In this document: in pieces, positions 1 to 8,828 of the stretch
How the letters are laid out: each line of letters opens with the position of its first letter
How positions within the stretch are numbered: position 1 is the first letter of the stretch
IMG/VR virus record: IMGVR_UViG_3300042355_000851
Coordinates: 1-31,585 of that record
From: a virus
Direction: 5' to 3' (one strand)
Length of the DNA: 31,585 bases
Notes under the pieces: generated by a model
The model's input: only the letters and a program-made list of their open reading frames with translations
Databases searched by the model: none
Told to the model about the DNA's origin: nothing
Made by a program: the position numbers and the translations under genes

Positions 1-83
1 TGCAACCCAGTCAACGGCACCTCGCGCCAACTCTCGCCAATCTGGCCACTCCGGCTTTTGATTAGAGCGCGTAAAACCCTCAT
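1..83 (-). CDS. Partial gene after the collagen-like fibre gene, function unknown
   Basis: An ATG at 83 overlaps the TGA of the upstream fibre gene in the ATGA arrangement used throughout this genome. The frame stays open to the left edge, giving 27 codons that begin [20 protein letters not shown]. The N-terminus is basic. The 4-nt overlap is the main reason to accept it as a gene. Too little is visible to assign a function; its position suggests a further tail or fibre-associated gene. Confidence 0.55.
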   Translation of the reverse strand, partial: MRVLRALIKSRSGQIGESWREVPLTGL

Positions 84-2554
84 GCGGTCAGGTCCCCCAC
101 AACGCGCCACGTGTTGGCCGCACATTTGACCGCGCAGACCGTAATCTCTTGGCCCACGGTCCTAAATGCGGACCCGTAGCTTTTTATGGTCGCACCGACG
201 CCAGCGGCAAACAACAGTTGCCCTGGTGCACCCTGCACGAACAGGATTTGCGCGCCGACCGGAAAAGCCGTTGTGGAGTCGCTCGGCAGCGTCACGGTGC
301 AGGTCTGCGACAGGTTGTAAATTTCGATTTGTTTGCCGTTGTCGCTTAACGCGGGAGCATAACCGCTGACCGTGTTTGTTCCGGCAGCTCCGGTGACGGC
401 AATGGTCAGCGTCGTAAACTCCGGCCCCGTGGGCCCCGTGGCGCCTGTAGGCCCGCCCCCAGGCCCCGTGGCGCCCTGCTCGCCGCGAACCACACGAACG
501 GCAAGCAGAGCGCCTATTGCGGGGGGAGATGCAAATGATATGGTGCCACCGTTGGCCGCTGTGATTGTGTACCCGCCATTGACGGCACCAGGATGCTGCA
601 CAGCCGCGTCAATGGTCACAAGGTAGGACGCTGCGTCGGTCCCCAAATAGCCTGTGATCGGGAAAAAATCCGTTGTGGCTCCGTCGCCGACAAACTCAGT
701 CAACAAACCAATCCCGGCAGCTCCCACTCCCGTTGCTCCCTGTGGCCCCGTGGCTCCCTGCACGCCAGTCGCTCCTTGTGGCCCTGTGGCACCGGCAACA
801 CCGGTTGCACCCGATGGGCCTTGCAAGCCTGTGGCACCGGCAACGCCAGTTGCGCCAGACGGACCCTGTGGCCCTGTGGCGCCGCTTGCACCTTGCACAC
901 CCGTGGCCCCGCTTGGGCCTTGCGCGCCGGTCGCGCCGGTGGCGCCTGCTTGGCTGTACATGACCTGCGTGGCCGTCAGGATTATCGACGGTATGGCGGG
1001 CGCTGGGGCCAACGCCCCAACGTATTGCAAGCTGATGGCCGTGCTCGTTGTCTGCCAATAAAGTTCGATGTAATCGTTGGCGTTGAGCTTCAGTACGAAA
1101 TTGACCGTGCCAATGGCGTGCCCGTCGGTGCCGCCATGCGACTCGATAACGCTCCACTTGGAATCAGAGTCTGGCAGTGCCGTGCCATTTTTTTGCAGCC
1201 AGATATTGGCATCGTGAATCTGATTGCCAGTGTTCACCCACTGAACGCTAAACGTGATCGAGTACACGCCGGCATTTGCGAATGTGACACGCGAACCCGA
1301 GACAATTGAGACGCCACTAGAGTCTGGGTCCGTGTTGTTCAGCGTGATGGCGTAGCCGGTATTTATCGCAGCCGCAGACTGATCCTGCGTGCTCCAGAAT
1401 GAACCCCAAAAACCCTGTGCGCCTCCGGGCCCTGCTGGTCCCGTTGCTCCGGTGGATCCGGTGGATCCGGCAGATCCTGCGCTGCCTGTCGCGCCGGTTG
1501 CACCGACAGTGCCCGAGGTTCCTGCTGGGCCCGTGGCTCCAGTCGATCCCGTCGGCCCAGTCTCGCCGGTTGCGCCTGATGGACCGTTTGCGCCAGCTGT
1601 GCCAGTTGCGCCGGTGGCTCCACTAGATCCAGCTGTGCCGCTCGGGCCGGTCGCTCCCGTGGCACCGGATCCCGTGGCGCCCGTGGCGCCTTGCGTGCCT
1701 ACCGCACCGGTCGGGCCAGATGCGCCAGTGGCTCCAGCCGCACCCGTGGCTCCCGTCGGACCACTTGGCCCAGGCGTAACGCTCACCGGCCCCGTGGCGC
1801 CTGTTGCACCCGGATCGCCTTTGTCGCCCTTTAGCCCACTTGGCCCAATAATGCTCTGACCACTCGGCCCAGTTGCTCCGGTAGGCCCCGTCGGCCCCGT
1901 CGGCCCTTGTGCGCCGGTTGCCCCAGTCACGCTGATGCCAGACGCCCCAGAGGGCCCCTGTGGACCCGTCGAGCCTGTAGATCCAGCCGCGCCCGTTGCG
2001 CCTGCGGTTCCGGTGGCTCCGGTTGAACCGTGCACGCCGGTGGCCCCTTGGCCTCCAGTTGCTCCGCTCGGGCCTTGAGATCCTGTGGCGCCCGTTGCGC
2101 CCGTCACGGTCAAACCGCTCGGACCTTGCGCTCCGGTTGGGCCTGTGGCGCCCGTCGGCCCGGTGGATCCGGTGTCTCCGGTTAGACCGCTTGGCCCAAT
2201 GATACTCTGACCGCTTGGGCCTGTTGCGCCCGTCGGCCCCGTCGGTCCTGTTGCTCCGGTTGAGCCTTCCGGTCCCGTCACGCTTTGCCCGCTTGGCCCT
2301 TGGGATCCCGTCGCGCCAGTAGGTCCAGCAACACCGGTTGACCCTTGCACGCCGGTTGCTCCTGTGGCCCCTAAACCGGTTGCGCCGGTGGCACCAACGT
2401 CACCCTCTGCGCCCGTGGCTCCCGTCGTGCCCTGCGTCCCTGTTGCGCCTGTCGCGCCAGCTGGTCCGCTAGGGCCCTGAGGGCCACCAAACGCACCCGG
2501 TGCGCCGGTCAGCAATTCGCAAACAATAACCTCGCACGTGTCGTTGCAGCTCAT
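80..2554 (-). CDS. Collagen-like tail fibre/adhesin protein (824 aa)
   Basis: Residues about 17-380 and 535-615 are Gly-X-Y collagen-like repeats, dominated by GATGATG, GPSGATG and GPTGPTG units, which in phage fibres are expected to form trimeric stalks. Between them, residues about 380-535 form a non-repetitive beta-rich module rich in aromatic and Asn residues, of the kind found as a jelly-roll head domain (C1q/TNF-like fold by inference). After the second collagen block, residues about 620-690 form a module with [12 protein letters not shown] followed by a SFASPPA segment, also present in the small collagen-like protein at 30826-31332. The C-terminal ~110 residues are another beta-rich domain. 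The start (MSC...) overlaps the preceding stop as ATGA. It likely sits at the tail tip and contacts the host surface. Which domain binds the receptor cannot be told. Confidence 0.85.
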   Translation of the reverse strand: MSCNDTCEVIVCELLTGAPGAFGGPQGPSGPAGATGATGTQGTTGATGAEGDVGATGATGLGATGATGVQGSTGVAGPTGATGSQGPSGQSVTGPEGSTGATGPTGPTGATGPSGQSIIGPSGLTGDTGSTGPTGATGPTGAQGPSGLTVTGATGATGSQGPSGATGGQGATGVHGSTGATGTAGATGAAGSTGSTGPQGPSGASGISVTGATGAQGPTGPTGPTGATGPSGQSIIGPSGLKGDKGDPGATGATGPVSVTPGPSGPTGATGAAGATGASGPTGAVGTQGATGATGSGATGATGPSGTAGSSGATGATGTAGANGPSGATGETGPTGSTGATGPAGTSGTVGATGATGSAGSAGSTGSTGATGPAGPGGAQGFWGSFWSTQDQSAAAINTGYAITLNNTDPDSSGVSIVSGSRVTFANAGVYSITFSVQWVNTGNQIHDANIWLQKNGTALPDSDSKWSVIESHGGTDGHAIGTVNFVLKLNANDYIELYWQTTSTAISLQYVGALAPAPAIPSIILTATQVMYSQAGATGATGAQGPSGATGVQGASGATGPQGPSGATGVAGATGLQGPSGATGVAGATGPQGATGVQGATGPQGATGVGAAGIGLLTEFVGDGATTDFFPITGYLGTDAASYLVTIDAAVQHPGAVNGGYTITAANGGTISFASPPAIGALLAVRVVRGEQGATGPGGGPTGATGPTGPEFTTLTIAVTGAAGTNTVSGYAPALSDNGKQIEIYNLSQTCTVTLPSDSTTAFPVGAQILFVQGAPGQLLFAAGVGATIKSYGSAFRTVGQEITVCAVKCAANTWRVVGDLTA
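700..950 (-). repeat. Second Gly-X-Y coding repeat block
   Basis: Imperfect 9-bp-based coding repeats (Gly-X-Y triplets, mostly GPSGATG and GPQGATG) between the central beta domain and the C-terminal modules of the fibre gene. The DNA units are diverged, so this is a protein-level repeat. Confidence 0.75.
1400..2510 (-). repeat. Long Gly-X-Y coding repeat block
   Basis: About 1.1 kb of imperfect Gly-X-Y triplet repeats encoding the first collagen-like stalk of the fibre protein. The longer element [19 protein letters not shown] occurs twice (around 2190-2260 and 1840-1900), indicating internal duplication. Long open frames on the opposite strand here are by-products of the repeat composition. 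Confidence 0.8.
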
Positions 2555-2883
2555 AATTCGGTCACGCTGCCGCTGATAGTCACTTTACCCTCCAGCAACC
2601 TGATTTTGCGAAGGTCCGGCGTCGTAGCGAGTAGATCCCACCGTGCATTCTGCGCCAGTAGGTTATCGGTCGTGGCAGAATCGAGGCCAATGCGCAGCGT
2701 CTCGTTGTCTGGGTCGAGTGACGTGGTGAAAGTCGCCAGCAACGTGCCATCCACCGTGGTGCGCAGCTGCGCAGCAAAATCCCACGCACTGAGATCTTGC
2801 ACCTCGCCGTTGATTTTGACGTGCAATCCAAGGGCAAAATCCGCGCCCTCTTCGATGGTGAAATTATAAAGGCCCGCCGGCAT
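2551..2883 (-). CDS. Small tail/baseplate-associated protein (110 aa)
   Basis: A compact protein with alternating beta-strand pattern ([17 protein letters not shown] near the start, [12 protein letters not shown] at the end). The pattern resembles the N-terminal domains of phage baseplate upper proteins (BppU-like), which attach fibres or receptor-binding proteins to the tail tip; this is an inference from pattern only. It starts 1 nt after the stop of the 511-aa gene (TGATATG) and its own stop overlaps the start of the collagen-like fibre gene as ATGA, so the two are likely co-translated and may interact. Confidence 0.6.
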   Translation of the reverse strand: MPAGLYNFTIEEGADFALGLHVKINGEVQDLSAWDFAAQLRTTVDGTLLATFTTSLDPDNETLRIGLDSATTDNLLAQNARWDLLATTPDLRKIRLLEGKVTISGSVTEL

Positions 2884-2884
2884 A

Positions 2885-4420
2885 TCAAACTCTCTCTGTC
2901 AATGTCCGCAGGGTAATGTTGACCGCTCCCACCGTGCTTGGGTTTGCGTAAAGGTCGCACTCGTAAAGCGCGTCGCCGGTTATCGTCTCGATGCGGAATT
3001 TGCCGACCACAGTGCCGGCTGGTGATTCGCTGATCTCATTAAACTGGTTCCAGTAACTTTCTACCGTTGGCCACACCGCATCGTAGACCTCTGGAGAGTC
3101 AATGTCCCAAAGGCGAAATGATGGATTGAGCTGCGGCAAAAACCCTTTTGCCAGATTGCTCACGCACATCTCCGGCGATACCCCGAGCAACACGGGCCCA
3201 ATGCTTGCGTGGATGATACCCGAGATAGGTGCGGTTGCTGGCGACTCGGGATCCGGCGGCAGCGTGTAGGGCACCTCAAACATCGTTGCACATAGTCCGG
3301 TGCCGACGTTTTTCCAGTCGCCTGGCCCCGTGCCTGTCTCGCCCAAAAAGTTGCGCGTCAGCATCCCCACCTGCGCCGAAGCCAACGCTGGAATGCTGGT
3401 GGATGTCAGGGCTGCCAACGATTCGGTCGAAATGCCGGCCCCGACAAACCCAAGTTTTAGCAAGTCCGGCTCGCTGTAGGTTAATGGGTTTGGCCGCCGC
3501 AGCCAGCCAATGGTCTGGCGTTGAAGTTCAAAAAGCACGTGTCGCTTGAATAGCACCCGCAGCTGCCACAAAGGGCCCTGTGTTGCTGCGTAGGCCTCCA
3601 GCTTTTCCTCGCCGGCAATCCACCGGGCAAACGCGTCCCGCTCGATGGTAATCAAGTTTCTCGATAGAGCGTCAATCTGTTCGGCAGTCCACCCAATGGA
3701 AGGCAGAGCGGCACGAATCTCGTCAATCTCATCTTCCACCAGCGTGGCCTGCTCGCTGATTTGCGGTGTCAGCACATCCACCACATCTTGCTGCCGTTCA
3801 ATGTCCGCAATGAGGGGTAAATTCGGTGGCACTTTTGCCTGTTCGGCTTGCAGCCATTCCTGCAAGCGCGCGTCCCAGTCAGCGATCGCCAGCGCATTTG
3901 CTGCCTCAAAATCTGTTTTCGCCATGCCCCAGTCTTGTGCGCTGAGGTTGTAATTCATCGTCGCAGCAACCTCGGACTGCACCAGCGTGTTGTACGTCCC
4001 CTCGGTGAATGCGTCGGCCTGCCTGATGCCCATCCACGCTCCAGGGTGGGTCGATATCGGCGCCGAGGTTAGCGCGTAGCCCCGTATTTCGTCTCGCATT
4101 GTTTGGTCCGTCTTCTGCTCGGTAAACGGCACCGGTTGCGGCAGCGAGTCCAGCATTGGAATTGTCTCGCTCGTAATAAACTTGGTGCCAGTCCAACCAG
4201 TCGCCCCCGTGTAGTCAATGCGGGTCCCTGGGCCCTCCGCCAATGGCGTAAACTCCACGATGCGATTAAATGTGGCCGCCTTAAAATACAGGTACGCCGC
4301 CGCGCTGATCGGCATCTCTAAAAGGCCCACCGGCAAAGGCGTGTTGCCTAGTGCTCCAATTTGAGCGGTCTCAATGCCCAGCTCATAATAGGGAATCGGA
4401 TGCGGATAACCCTGCGTCAT
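2885..4420 (-). CDS. Large distal tail protein, function unknown (511 aa)
   Basis: I chose the ATG at 4420 because it overlaps the upstream TGA as ATGA; an in-frame ATG lies 8 codons earlier. The protein begins MTQGYPHPIPYYELGIETAQ. The middle (about residues 160-290) is Glu/Ala/Gln-rich and probably helical or coiled. The C-terminal half is mixed and ends in a beta-rich segment. I do not recognise a catalytic motif. Its place between the tape measure region and the collagen-like fibre, together with its size, suggests a structural tail-tip or baseplate component. Confidence 0.65.
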   Translation of the reverse strand: MTQGYPHPIPYYELGIETAQIGALGNTPLPVGLLEMPISAAAYLYFKAATFNRIVEFTPLAEGPGTRIDYTGATGWTGTKFITSETIPMLDSLPQPVPFTEQKTDQTMRDEIRGYALTSAPISTHPGAWMGIRQADAFTEGTYNTLVQSEVAATMNYNLSAQDWGMAKTDFEAANALAIADWDARLQEWLQAEQAKVPPNLPLIADIERQQDVVDVLTPQISEQATLVEDEIDEIRAALPSIGWTAEQIDALSRNLITIERDAFARWIAGEEKLEAYAATQGPLWQLRVLFKRHVLFELQRQTIGWLRRPNPLTYSEPDLLKLGFVGAGISTESLAALTSTSIPALASAQVGMLTRNFLGETGTGPGDWKNVGTGLCATMFEVPYTLPPDPESPATAPISGIIHASIGPVLLGVSPEMCVSNLAKGFLPQLNPSFRLWDIDSPEVYDAVWPTVESYWNQFNEISESPAGTVVGKFRIETITGDALYECDLYANPSTVGAVNITLRTLTERV

Positions 4421-5169
4421 GGAATGATGAATGGGCCATGCCAAGGCACCAGCACCGGGGCCGGCGTGCCGCGCATCATCAGCACCTGCACACCCAGATT
4501 GGTTTTGAGTTGTTGCAGCACCTTGCGCGCCTCTGCCGCTTCCCCCTCCCCGACCACGTAGATGTCACCCTGTCGCGGGTCATCGCCGGCAACCACGTGC
4601 GCAATCAGACAACGCGTCACAACCGCCACTTCATACGGCGTCTCAGGGTCAGGCACCGACACCTCGACGGGATCCGGGTAGTTTTCCCAAAAGCCACTGG
4701 CGCCGGCCTCGCCGATTTTGACCGTTATGGCAGTGATGTTGAACCCGCTCACCTCAGCCTCCAGCCAGACGCTTTCCCCAATCTCCGGCAGCGGAAATTG
4801 CCCTGGATCGTCCTCATTATCGTTAGGCCCTCCAATAATCGCCCCGAGGCCAGGATCTCCTGTGATCGCCAACAGTCCGCCTGTCTCAATCACGCTGACG
4901 TAAGACTCCCCCTGTATTCGCACCACAGGCTCGGTGGGGATGGCTGGATAGCCAGAAACAATCTGGAACGGCGTCAGCGTCGGTGTGGCCGCGCTGCTCG
5001 ATGCTCCACGAATGCCGCTAAGATCCACGCTCAATGTGGTCCCGCCGGATGTGGTGTTCAGCCGGACTCCGACGCCAGGGCGGATCCGGTTTTGCTGGAT
5101 CTCATCGCAAATCTGCTGGAGATGCGTAGCCCTGATCGTGTCACCGACGTTGATGCGAGGGAGCGGCAT
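4417..5169 (-). CDS. Tail-tip protein of unknown function (250 aa)
   Basis: The start overlaps the upstream stop by 1 nt (TAATG) and the stop overlaps the next start as ATGA. The N-terminal ~50 residues (MPLPRINVGDTIRATHLQQI) look like a short helical segment followed by beta structure. The central part is rich in Gly, Pro and acidic residues, and the remainder is mainly beta by pattern. No known motif is seen. Position in the distal tail module suggests a structural role. Another possibility is a fibre adaptor. Confidence 0.6.
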   Translation of the reverse strand: MPLPRINVGDTIRATHLQQICDEIQQNRIRPGVGVRLNTTSGGTTLSVDLSGIRGASSSAATPTLTPFQIVSGYPAIPTEPVVRIQGESYVSVIETGGLLAITGDPGLGAIIGGPNDNEDDPGQFPLPEIGESVWLEAEVSGFNITAITVKIGEAGASGFWENYPDPVEVSVPDPETPYEVAVVTRCLIAHVVAGDDPRQGDIYVVGEGEAAEARKVLQQLKTNLGVQVLMMRGTPAPVLVPWHGPFIIP

Positions 5170-5879
5170 TAGCTGTACAGGTTAGCGTCCCAGCCCTTGC
5201 GGCTTCCCACCCATTCATAGACGTTTTCCCAGACGGCGTTGGTGGCGTTGTATTTCCCGTCCGCAGAGTTGAGAATGTAGTTTGCCATGCCAGATCCCGC
5301 TGGATTGATCGGTGGCGCGTCGATTTTGCCGACATTTGCAAGGTTAGGCGCTCCCGACTCAAACCGCGTCTGCCGCACCGTCACGCGCGGTTCATAATAC
5401 TCGCGGATTCCTCGCATATAAAGGCCGTACAGTTGCCCGTAAAATGTTTCGTTACTGTACAGCGACGGATCAAAATAACCGAGGGTATTGACCACACCAA
5501 CGCCCTTGTTTTTTGGGTCCTGCGGATCGGCTTTCCAGCGGTTCCATGTATCCCATTCCTCCGGTGTGGCATTGTACTGGTCAAAGAAAGGATGCGCCTC
5601 AATCGGCTCGGTCGCAGCAGACGCCGAAACGGTCAGCAGCACACTATCGGGCCCGGTGCCGCCTCCACCCCCGCCGCTCGGGCCTCCGCCGCTTGTGCCG
5701 GCAAAGTAGTAAATGTCTTCTCCAGAGTATTCAAAAATCCCGTTAGAGATTTTGTACGTCTGGTTCGCCATATTCTCCACCTCGACGCCGAACCCCGTAA
5801 GGTCCTGGTATGACTTGCGAAAGGTTTTGGTGTTGGCCTCGGAGTTGTAGAGCCACTCCTCGCTGATCAGTGTGCCCAT
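5169..5879 (-). CDS. Distal tail protein with polyglycine linker (236 aa)
   Basis: The first gene after the tape measure, 3 nt downstream of it. Residues about 64-76 form a Gly/Ser/Pro-rich linker containing a run of six Gly, which separates a short N-terminal domain from a larger C-terminal domain rich in Trp, Tyr and Asn (for example EEWDTWNRWK). In siphoviruses the genes after the tape measure encode distal tail and tip proteins, so a structural role is inferred from position. No enzyme motif is visible. Confidence 0.6.
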   Translation of the reverse strand: MGTLISEEWLYNSEANTKTFRKSYQDLTGFGVEVENMANQTYKISNGIFEYSGEDIYYFAGTSGGGPSGGGGGGTGPDSVLLTVSASAATEPIEAHPFFDQYNATPEEWDTWNRWKADPQDPKNKGVGVVNTLGYFDPSLYSNETFYGQLYGLYMRGIREYYEPRVTVRQTRFESGAPNLANVGKIDAPPINPAGSGMANYILNSADGKYNATNAVWENVYEWVGSRKGWDANLYS

Positions 5880-5882
5880 GTT

Positions 5883-7514
5883 TTAGGATTGGTATGCCGG
5901 CGCTGCGACCATTGGCGTGCGTGCCGTGTTCTCACGGATTGTTTGCAAAAGGGAATTGGTCTGCCGTTGCTGATTAACCATCGGATCAAAGCTCTGGAAT
6001 GTGCCGCGCACAACGCCACCCCCAAGCGTGCCGAATTGTCCGAAAACCTGCTGCGCACGCGAAAATTTAAACTCCTGCTGTTTGCCCAGAACATCTAAAA
6101 TCCCGCGCTCCGGCTGTGGTGCTTCTGCGGCCCTGGGTTGCGCATTCAGGGTTCTTTGCGCTTCTGCGGCCGCTTCTCGGCCCTTTGCCATGATCTCCGC
6201 TATCTTCTCCTTCTCGGCATCGGTGTCGATCACTGGCACGCCTTGTGCGCGCTGAAATTCAGCGGCAAACGCTTTAGCCGTGGACATGAGCCGATTGCCG
6301 AAACTGTCGAGGCTAGGCAGCGAATTTGCCATGGCATCCGCGCCCTGCTGCATTTGCTGGCTGCCAGCGACGCCCATGCGGTAGGCGGTCGTTTGCAACG
6401 CGGATCCTGCGACGGCAAACTTTTCGCCGATTACAGGCAGTTCGCGCATCGACAGCAGCACGGACGCAACAGCGTCTAGCAACAGCTCTGCAAACATTTT
6501 GCCAATACCCATCAGGATGCTACCAAAGCCGGATGCGTATGAACTCAGGCCGCCCAGCGAGTCTTTGAACAGCGCGCCAATGCCCGCAAACGTAGCTTGC
6601 AATCCGGCGTTGAGAAAATTGATCCCGTCACCAAACGCAACTTTCAGTGATGCAGTCAGCAGCCCGCCAATGTCACCGCCCCGAATTGCCTGGTAGATTG
6701 CAGCAATCGTGTTGCCGACTTGCTCGCCCAACGCTGCAAAATCCAGCGTCTTGAAAAAGTCCGCAGCAATCTTGAGCACTGGGGCCAGCTCAGCAGCGAG
6801 TCCGACAAAGAACCCGCGCAACTTTACGTGATAGAGGCCGAACGCGTCGGTGATACCGTCAAACGTGTCGGCGTAGCGTTTCATCAGGTCCGCCTGCCGG
6901 CCAATAGCCTCGCGTGCGTCATCCAGTCCGCCGGTCGCAAAAAAAGCCAGCATCCGCGCGCCGCTTTTGCCAAAAATCTCCATGGCCACGGCGGACTTAA
7001 CAGCTGGGTCTTGGATGCCTTTAATGGCGTCGCCCACTGCTTGCAGTTGTTCGTCGGCAGTCATCCCGGCAAGGGCCTCTGCCGACAATCCCAACGCTCC
7101 AAACGCCTTTGCCGCCGCCTCGCTGCCCGTCTGCGCCTCCACCACGCTTTTTTGCAGCTTCGCGATGGTCGGTTGCACATCCTCCGCGCCCAAGCCAGCC
7201 TGTTCAAACGCAACACGCAGGGCCATTAGCGTGTCCACGGCAATGCCAGTCTGTTCCTGCAAATCGACCAGCTCCCCTCCTTCGCTCATCGCCTCGTAAA
7301 TTCCAGCACCGAGGCCAACAAGCCCGCCAGCTGCGCCGACAACAGCTTTTTTCGCAAGCGAAGCAATCCCAGAAATGCCCTTTGAAATCCCTGCGGAAAT
7401 TAGGCTGCCGGCCTTTGCGGCAGCCGCTCCCAGCACCTTAAACGACGCTTGAACCGCACGCGTCCCGGCGTTGAATCCACTCGGATCAAGATCAATTTTA
7501 GCTACAACACTCAT
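5883..7514 (-). CDS. Tail tape measure protein (543 aa)
   Basis: The protein is Ala/Gly-rich and helical, with several hydrophobic stretches (about residues 25-75 and 275-390), as is typical of tape measure proteins that set tail length and line the tail tube before DNA release. The segment with TPIAKL..., EIFGKSGARML and EAIGRQADLMKRYAD around residues 110-210 matches the pattern of siphovirus tape measure domains. It lies downstream of the frameshifted chaperone pair and one intervening gene. By the usual relation of about 1.5 angstrom per residue, the tail would be around 80 nm (inference). The start overlaps the upstream TGA as ATGA. Confidence 0.9.
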   Translation of the reverse strand: MSVVAKIDLDPSGFNAGTRAVQASFKVLGAAAAKAGSLISAGISKGISGIASLAKKAVVGAAGGLVGLGAGIYEAMSEGGELVDLQEQTGIAVDTLMALRVAFEQAGLGAEDVQPTIAKLQKSVVEAQTGSEAAAKAFGALGLSAEALAGMTADEQLQAVGDAIKGIQDPAVKSAVAMEIFGKSGARMLAFFATGGLDDAREAIGRQADLMKRYADTFDGITDAFGLYHVKLRGFFVGLAAELAPVLKIAADFFKTLDFAALGEQVGNTIAAIYQAIRGGDIGGLLTASLKVAFGDGINFLNAGLQATFAGIGALFKDSLGGLSSYASGFGSILMGIGKMFAELLLDAVASVLLSMRELPVIGEKFAVAGSALQTTAYRMGVAGSQQMQQGADAMANSLPSLDSFGNRLMSTAKAFAAEFQRAQGVPVIDTDAEKEKIAEIMAKGREAAAEAQRTLNAQPRAAEAPQPERGILDVLGKQQEFKFSRAQQVFGQFGTLGGGVVRGTFQSFDPMVNQQRQTNSLLQTIRENTARTPMVAAPAYQS

Positions 7515-8218
7515 AGGACCACGCGCTTTTTGGCAAAGTTGGCAACCTGTTTCATCATCGCCGAGGCTTGTCGATTCAACGCAAAGTCAACTCGGTTTTG
7601 CAATGCACTGTATCTTGCGAAAGGCACGTTGTTCTTGAACACGGCAACCAATCGATCATCCGTGATGCTGATTTTAGCTTGAGACGGTGAGTTGTGGCGT
7701 TTCACCCACGAAGGAATCCTTGCATTTGTAAGGGCCGCGCCACGGGCCCATCCCGCGCTTAAATATCCAACCTTGCGCTGCACGGACCGCAGGTACTTAG
7801 CCATGGCCATTTTCTTGACCAAAATGCGCGCCTTGTAGCTTTTGGGAATACGGCCCCTGCGATTTTTGCTTTGTTTGTGCAGCGACTTCATCGTGGCCGC
7901 GTTTGAGTTTGATGCAATCTCTGCTTTGGATGGCCGCACTAAAACATTGTTTTCACGCAAGGTATCAAAGCTAGTTGTGAACAGCCTTGAAAGATCAGCG
8001 GCAATCGTGTCCTGCCCGCGCTTTTTTGCTTCAGAATCGTTTTCGATTTCCCCACCTCGCACGTCGTAGGGTGGAGTCACGCGCACAATTTTGGCAGCCA
8101 GCTCCTTCGATGCTTTGGTAAAAACCTGTTTCCACGTTTTTTTCCCATACATTTTGTAGGCCTGAATGGCCTTCATAAATGCTCTGTCTTGGACCACGAT
8201 TTTCACCGGTTGGCTCAT
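7511..8218 (-). CDS. Minor tail protein, basic, between chaperones and tape measure (235 aa)
   Basis: A Lys/Arg-rich protein, mostly helical in the N-terminal half (FMKAIQAYKMYGKKTWKQVF) and with a very basic central region (HKQSKNRRGRIPKSYKAR). A good Shine-Dalgarno GGAGG lies just before the ATG, which also overlaps the preceding TGA. The C-terminus overlaps the tape measure start. The N-terminal part resembles HK97 gp10-like tail completion proteins in character, but I see no diagnostic motif. It may be a minor tail or tail-assembly protein. Confidence 0.6.
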   Translation of the reverse strand: MSQPVKIVVQDRAFMKAIQAYKMYGKKTWKQVFTKASKELAAKIVRVTPPYDVRGGEIENDSEAKKRGQDTIAADLSRLFTTSFDTLRENNVLVRPSKAEIASNSNAATMKSLHKQSKNRRGRIPKSYKARILVKKMAMAKYLRSVQRKVGYLSAGWARGAALTNARIPSWVKRHNSPSQAKISITDDRLVAVFKNNVPFARYSALQNRVDFALNRQASAMMKQVANFAKKRVVL

Positions 8219-8418
8219 ACGTCCTCCGCCTCGTCAATCGACTCGATAAACGCCGACAGCCGCAAAATCGTTTCATCTGCCGGTGGAGCTTTTGGCACCG
8301 TCCAGACTCCGTTGCTGTAGAGGTAGGCGTGCCAGTATTGCAAAGCCCGAGACAACGGCACCTCCCACAAAATTTGCGCCTCGGTCCATGCTGTGTTTTG
8401 TGCCAGGGCAAACGTCAT
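8215..8418 (-). CDS. Downstream frame of the tail assembly chaperone (gpT-like extension)
   Basis: This frame has its own ATG at 8418 (67 aa, beginning MTFALAQNTAWTEAQILWEV). It is also open upstream to the slippery heptamer at 8445-8451 in the preceding gene. A -1 shift there adds LIAPGWTAS and then this frame to the first protein, giving a fusion of about 204 residues. This copies the lambda gpG/gpGT layout, where the shorter and longer products coat the tape measure during tail assembly. The LWEVPLSRALQYWHAYLY segment is aromatic-rich as in other T-type extensions. Independent translation from the internal ATG is possible but probably not the main route. Confidence 0.8.
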   Translation of the reverse strand: MTFALAQNTAWTEAQILWEVPLSRALQYWHAYLYSNGVWTVPKAPPADETILRLSAFIESIDEAEDV

Positions 8419-8451
8419 TGAAGCTGTCCACCCTGGCGCGATTAGTTTCCC
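8402..8451 (-). promoter_or_regulatory. Programmed -1 ribosomal frameshift signal
   Basis: On the minus strand, the zero-frame codons before the TAA of the first chaperone gene read CCG GGA AAC, containing the canonical X XXY YYZ heptamer G GGA AAC (8445-8451). Seven nt later a 7-bp stem (GCCAGGG at 8437-8431 with CCCTGGC at 8408-8402, 22-nt loop) can form at the spacing expected of a stimulatory structure. The stop codon directly follows the heptamer, and the -1 frame is open into the downstream gene. Lambda uses GGGAAAG at the same place. Confidence 0.85.
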
Positions 8452-8828
8452 GGCTGTTGCGGGTCAGGGGTCACGTCACGCTGCACCACGTCCACCGCGG
8501 CCGCTCCAACGCTTTGTGAGATCCGGTTGATCTCGGCTTCCAACAACGGCAGGTCAGATGGTTTTAATGCCCATTCAAAAGCGTCAATCGCAGCCTGTGC
8601 AGAGTTGTCCCGTAGGCACGCTAGCACCTTGGCCACCGGCGTGCTTTGGAGCCAGGCAAACGCCACAACCTGCCGTTGCACGTCGTCCGGCGTCGTGTCC
8701 GTTGCTTCGCCGGTGAAAAGCGTCAGACCCAGTTTACGGCAGGCCGTCATGCTGCCAATGGTGAACGGCCTAAGCGTCAAACTTCCGACTTGCGCCTGGC
8801 CTTCAAAAAATGCGTCGTCGAGGCTCAT
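8442..8828 (-). CDS. Tail assembly chaperone, gpG-like (128 aa)
   Basis: The short product of a lambda G/GT-type pair, with the pattern LTLRPFTIGSMTACRKLGL near the N-terminus followed by helical segments, common in siphovirus tail assembly chaperones located between tail tube and tape measure genes. It ends in PDPQQPGN, where the last codons form the slippery site. The ATG overlaps the upstream TGA. It should bind the tape measure protein and prevent its aggregation before tube assembly (family knowledge). Confidence 0.75.
   Translation of the reverse strand: MSLDDAFFEGQAQVGSLTLRPFTIGSMTACRKLGLTLFTGEATDTTPDDVQRQVVAFAWLQSTPVAKVLACLRDNSAQAAIDAFEWALKPSDLPLLEAEINRISQSVGAAAVDVVQRDVTPDPQQPGN

Noticed and set aside
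696-1157. 153-aa minus-strand frame rich in Arg and His within the fibre gene
   Set aside because: Off-frame reading of collagen codons; the composition is typical of a shadow frame.
593-1859. Several long plus-strand open frames with Pro/Val/Ala repeats opposite the collagen-like gene
   Set aside because: They are the antisense image of the Gly-X-Y coding repeats (GCN/CCN-rich). They show no ribosome sites and conflict with a well-supported minus-strand gene.
420-2510. Possible CRISPR-like or tandem repeat array
   Set aside because: The repeats are coding Gly-X-Y triplets with no constant repeat/spacer structure.
4351-5172. 273-codon plus-strand open frame
   Set aside because: It lies antisense to a gene that is coupled to both neighbours by overlaps. 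The translated product is Arg/His-rich without any domain.
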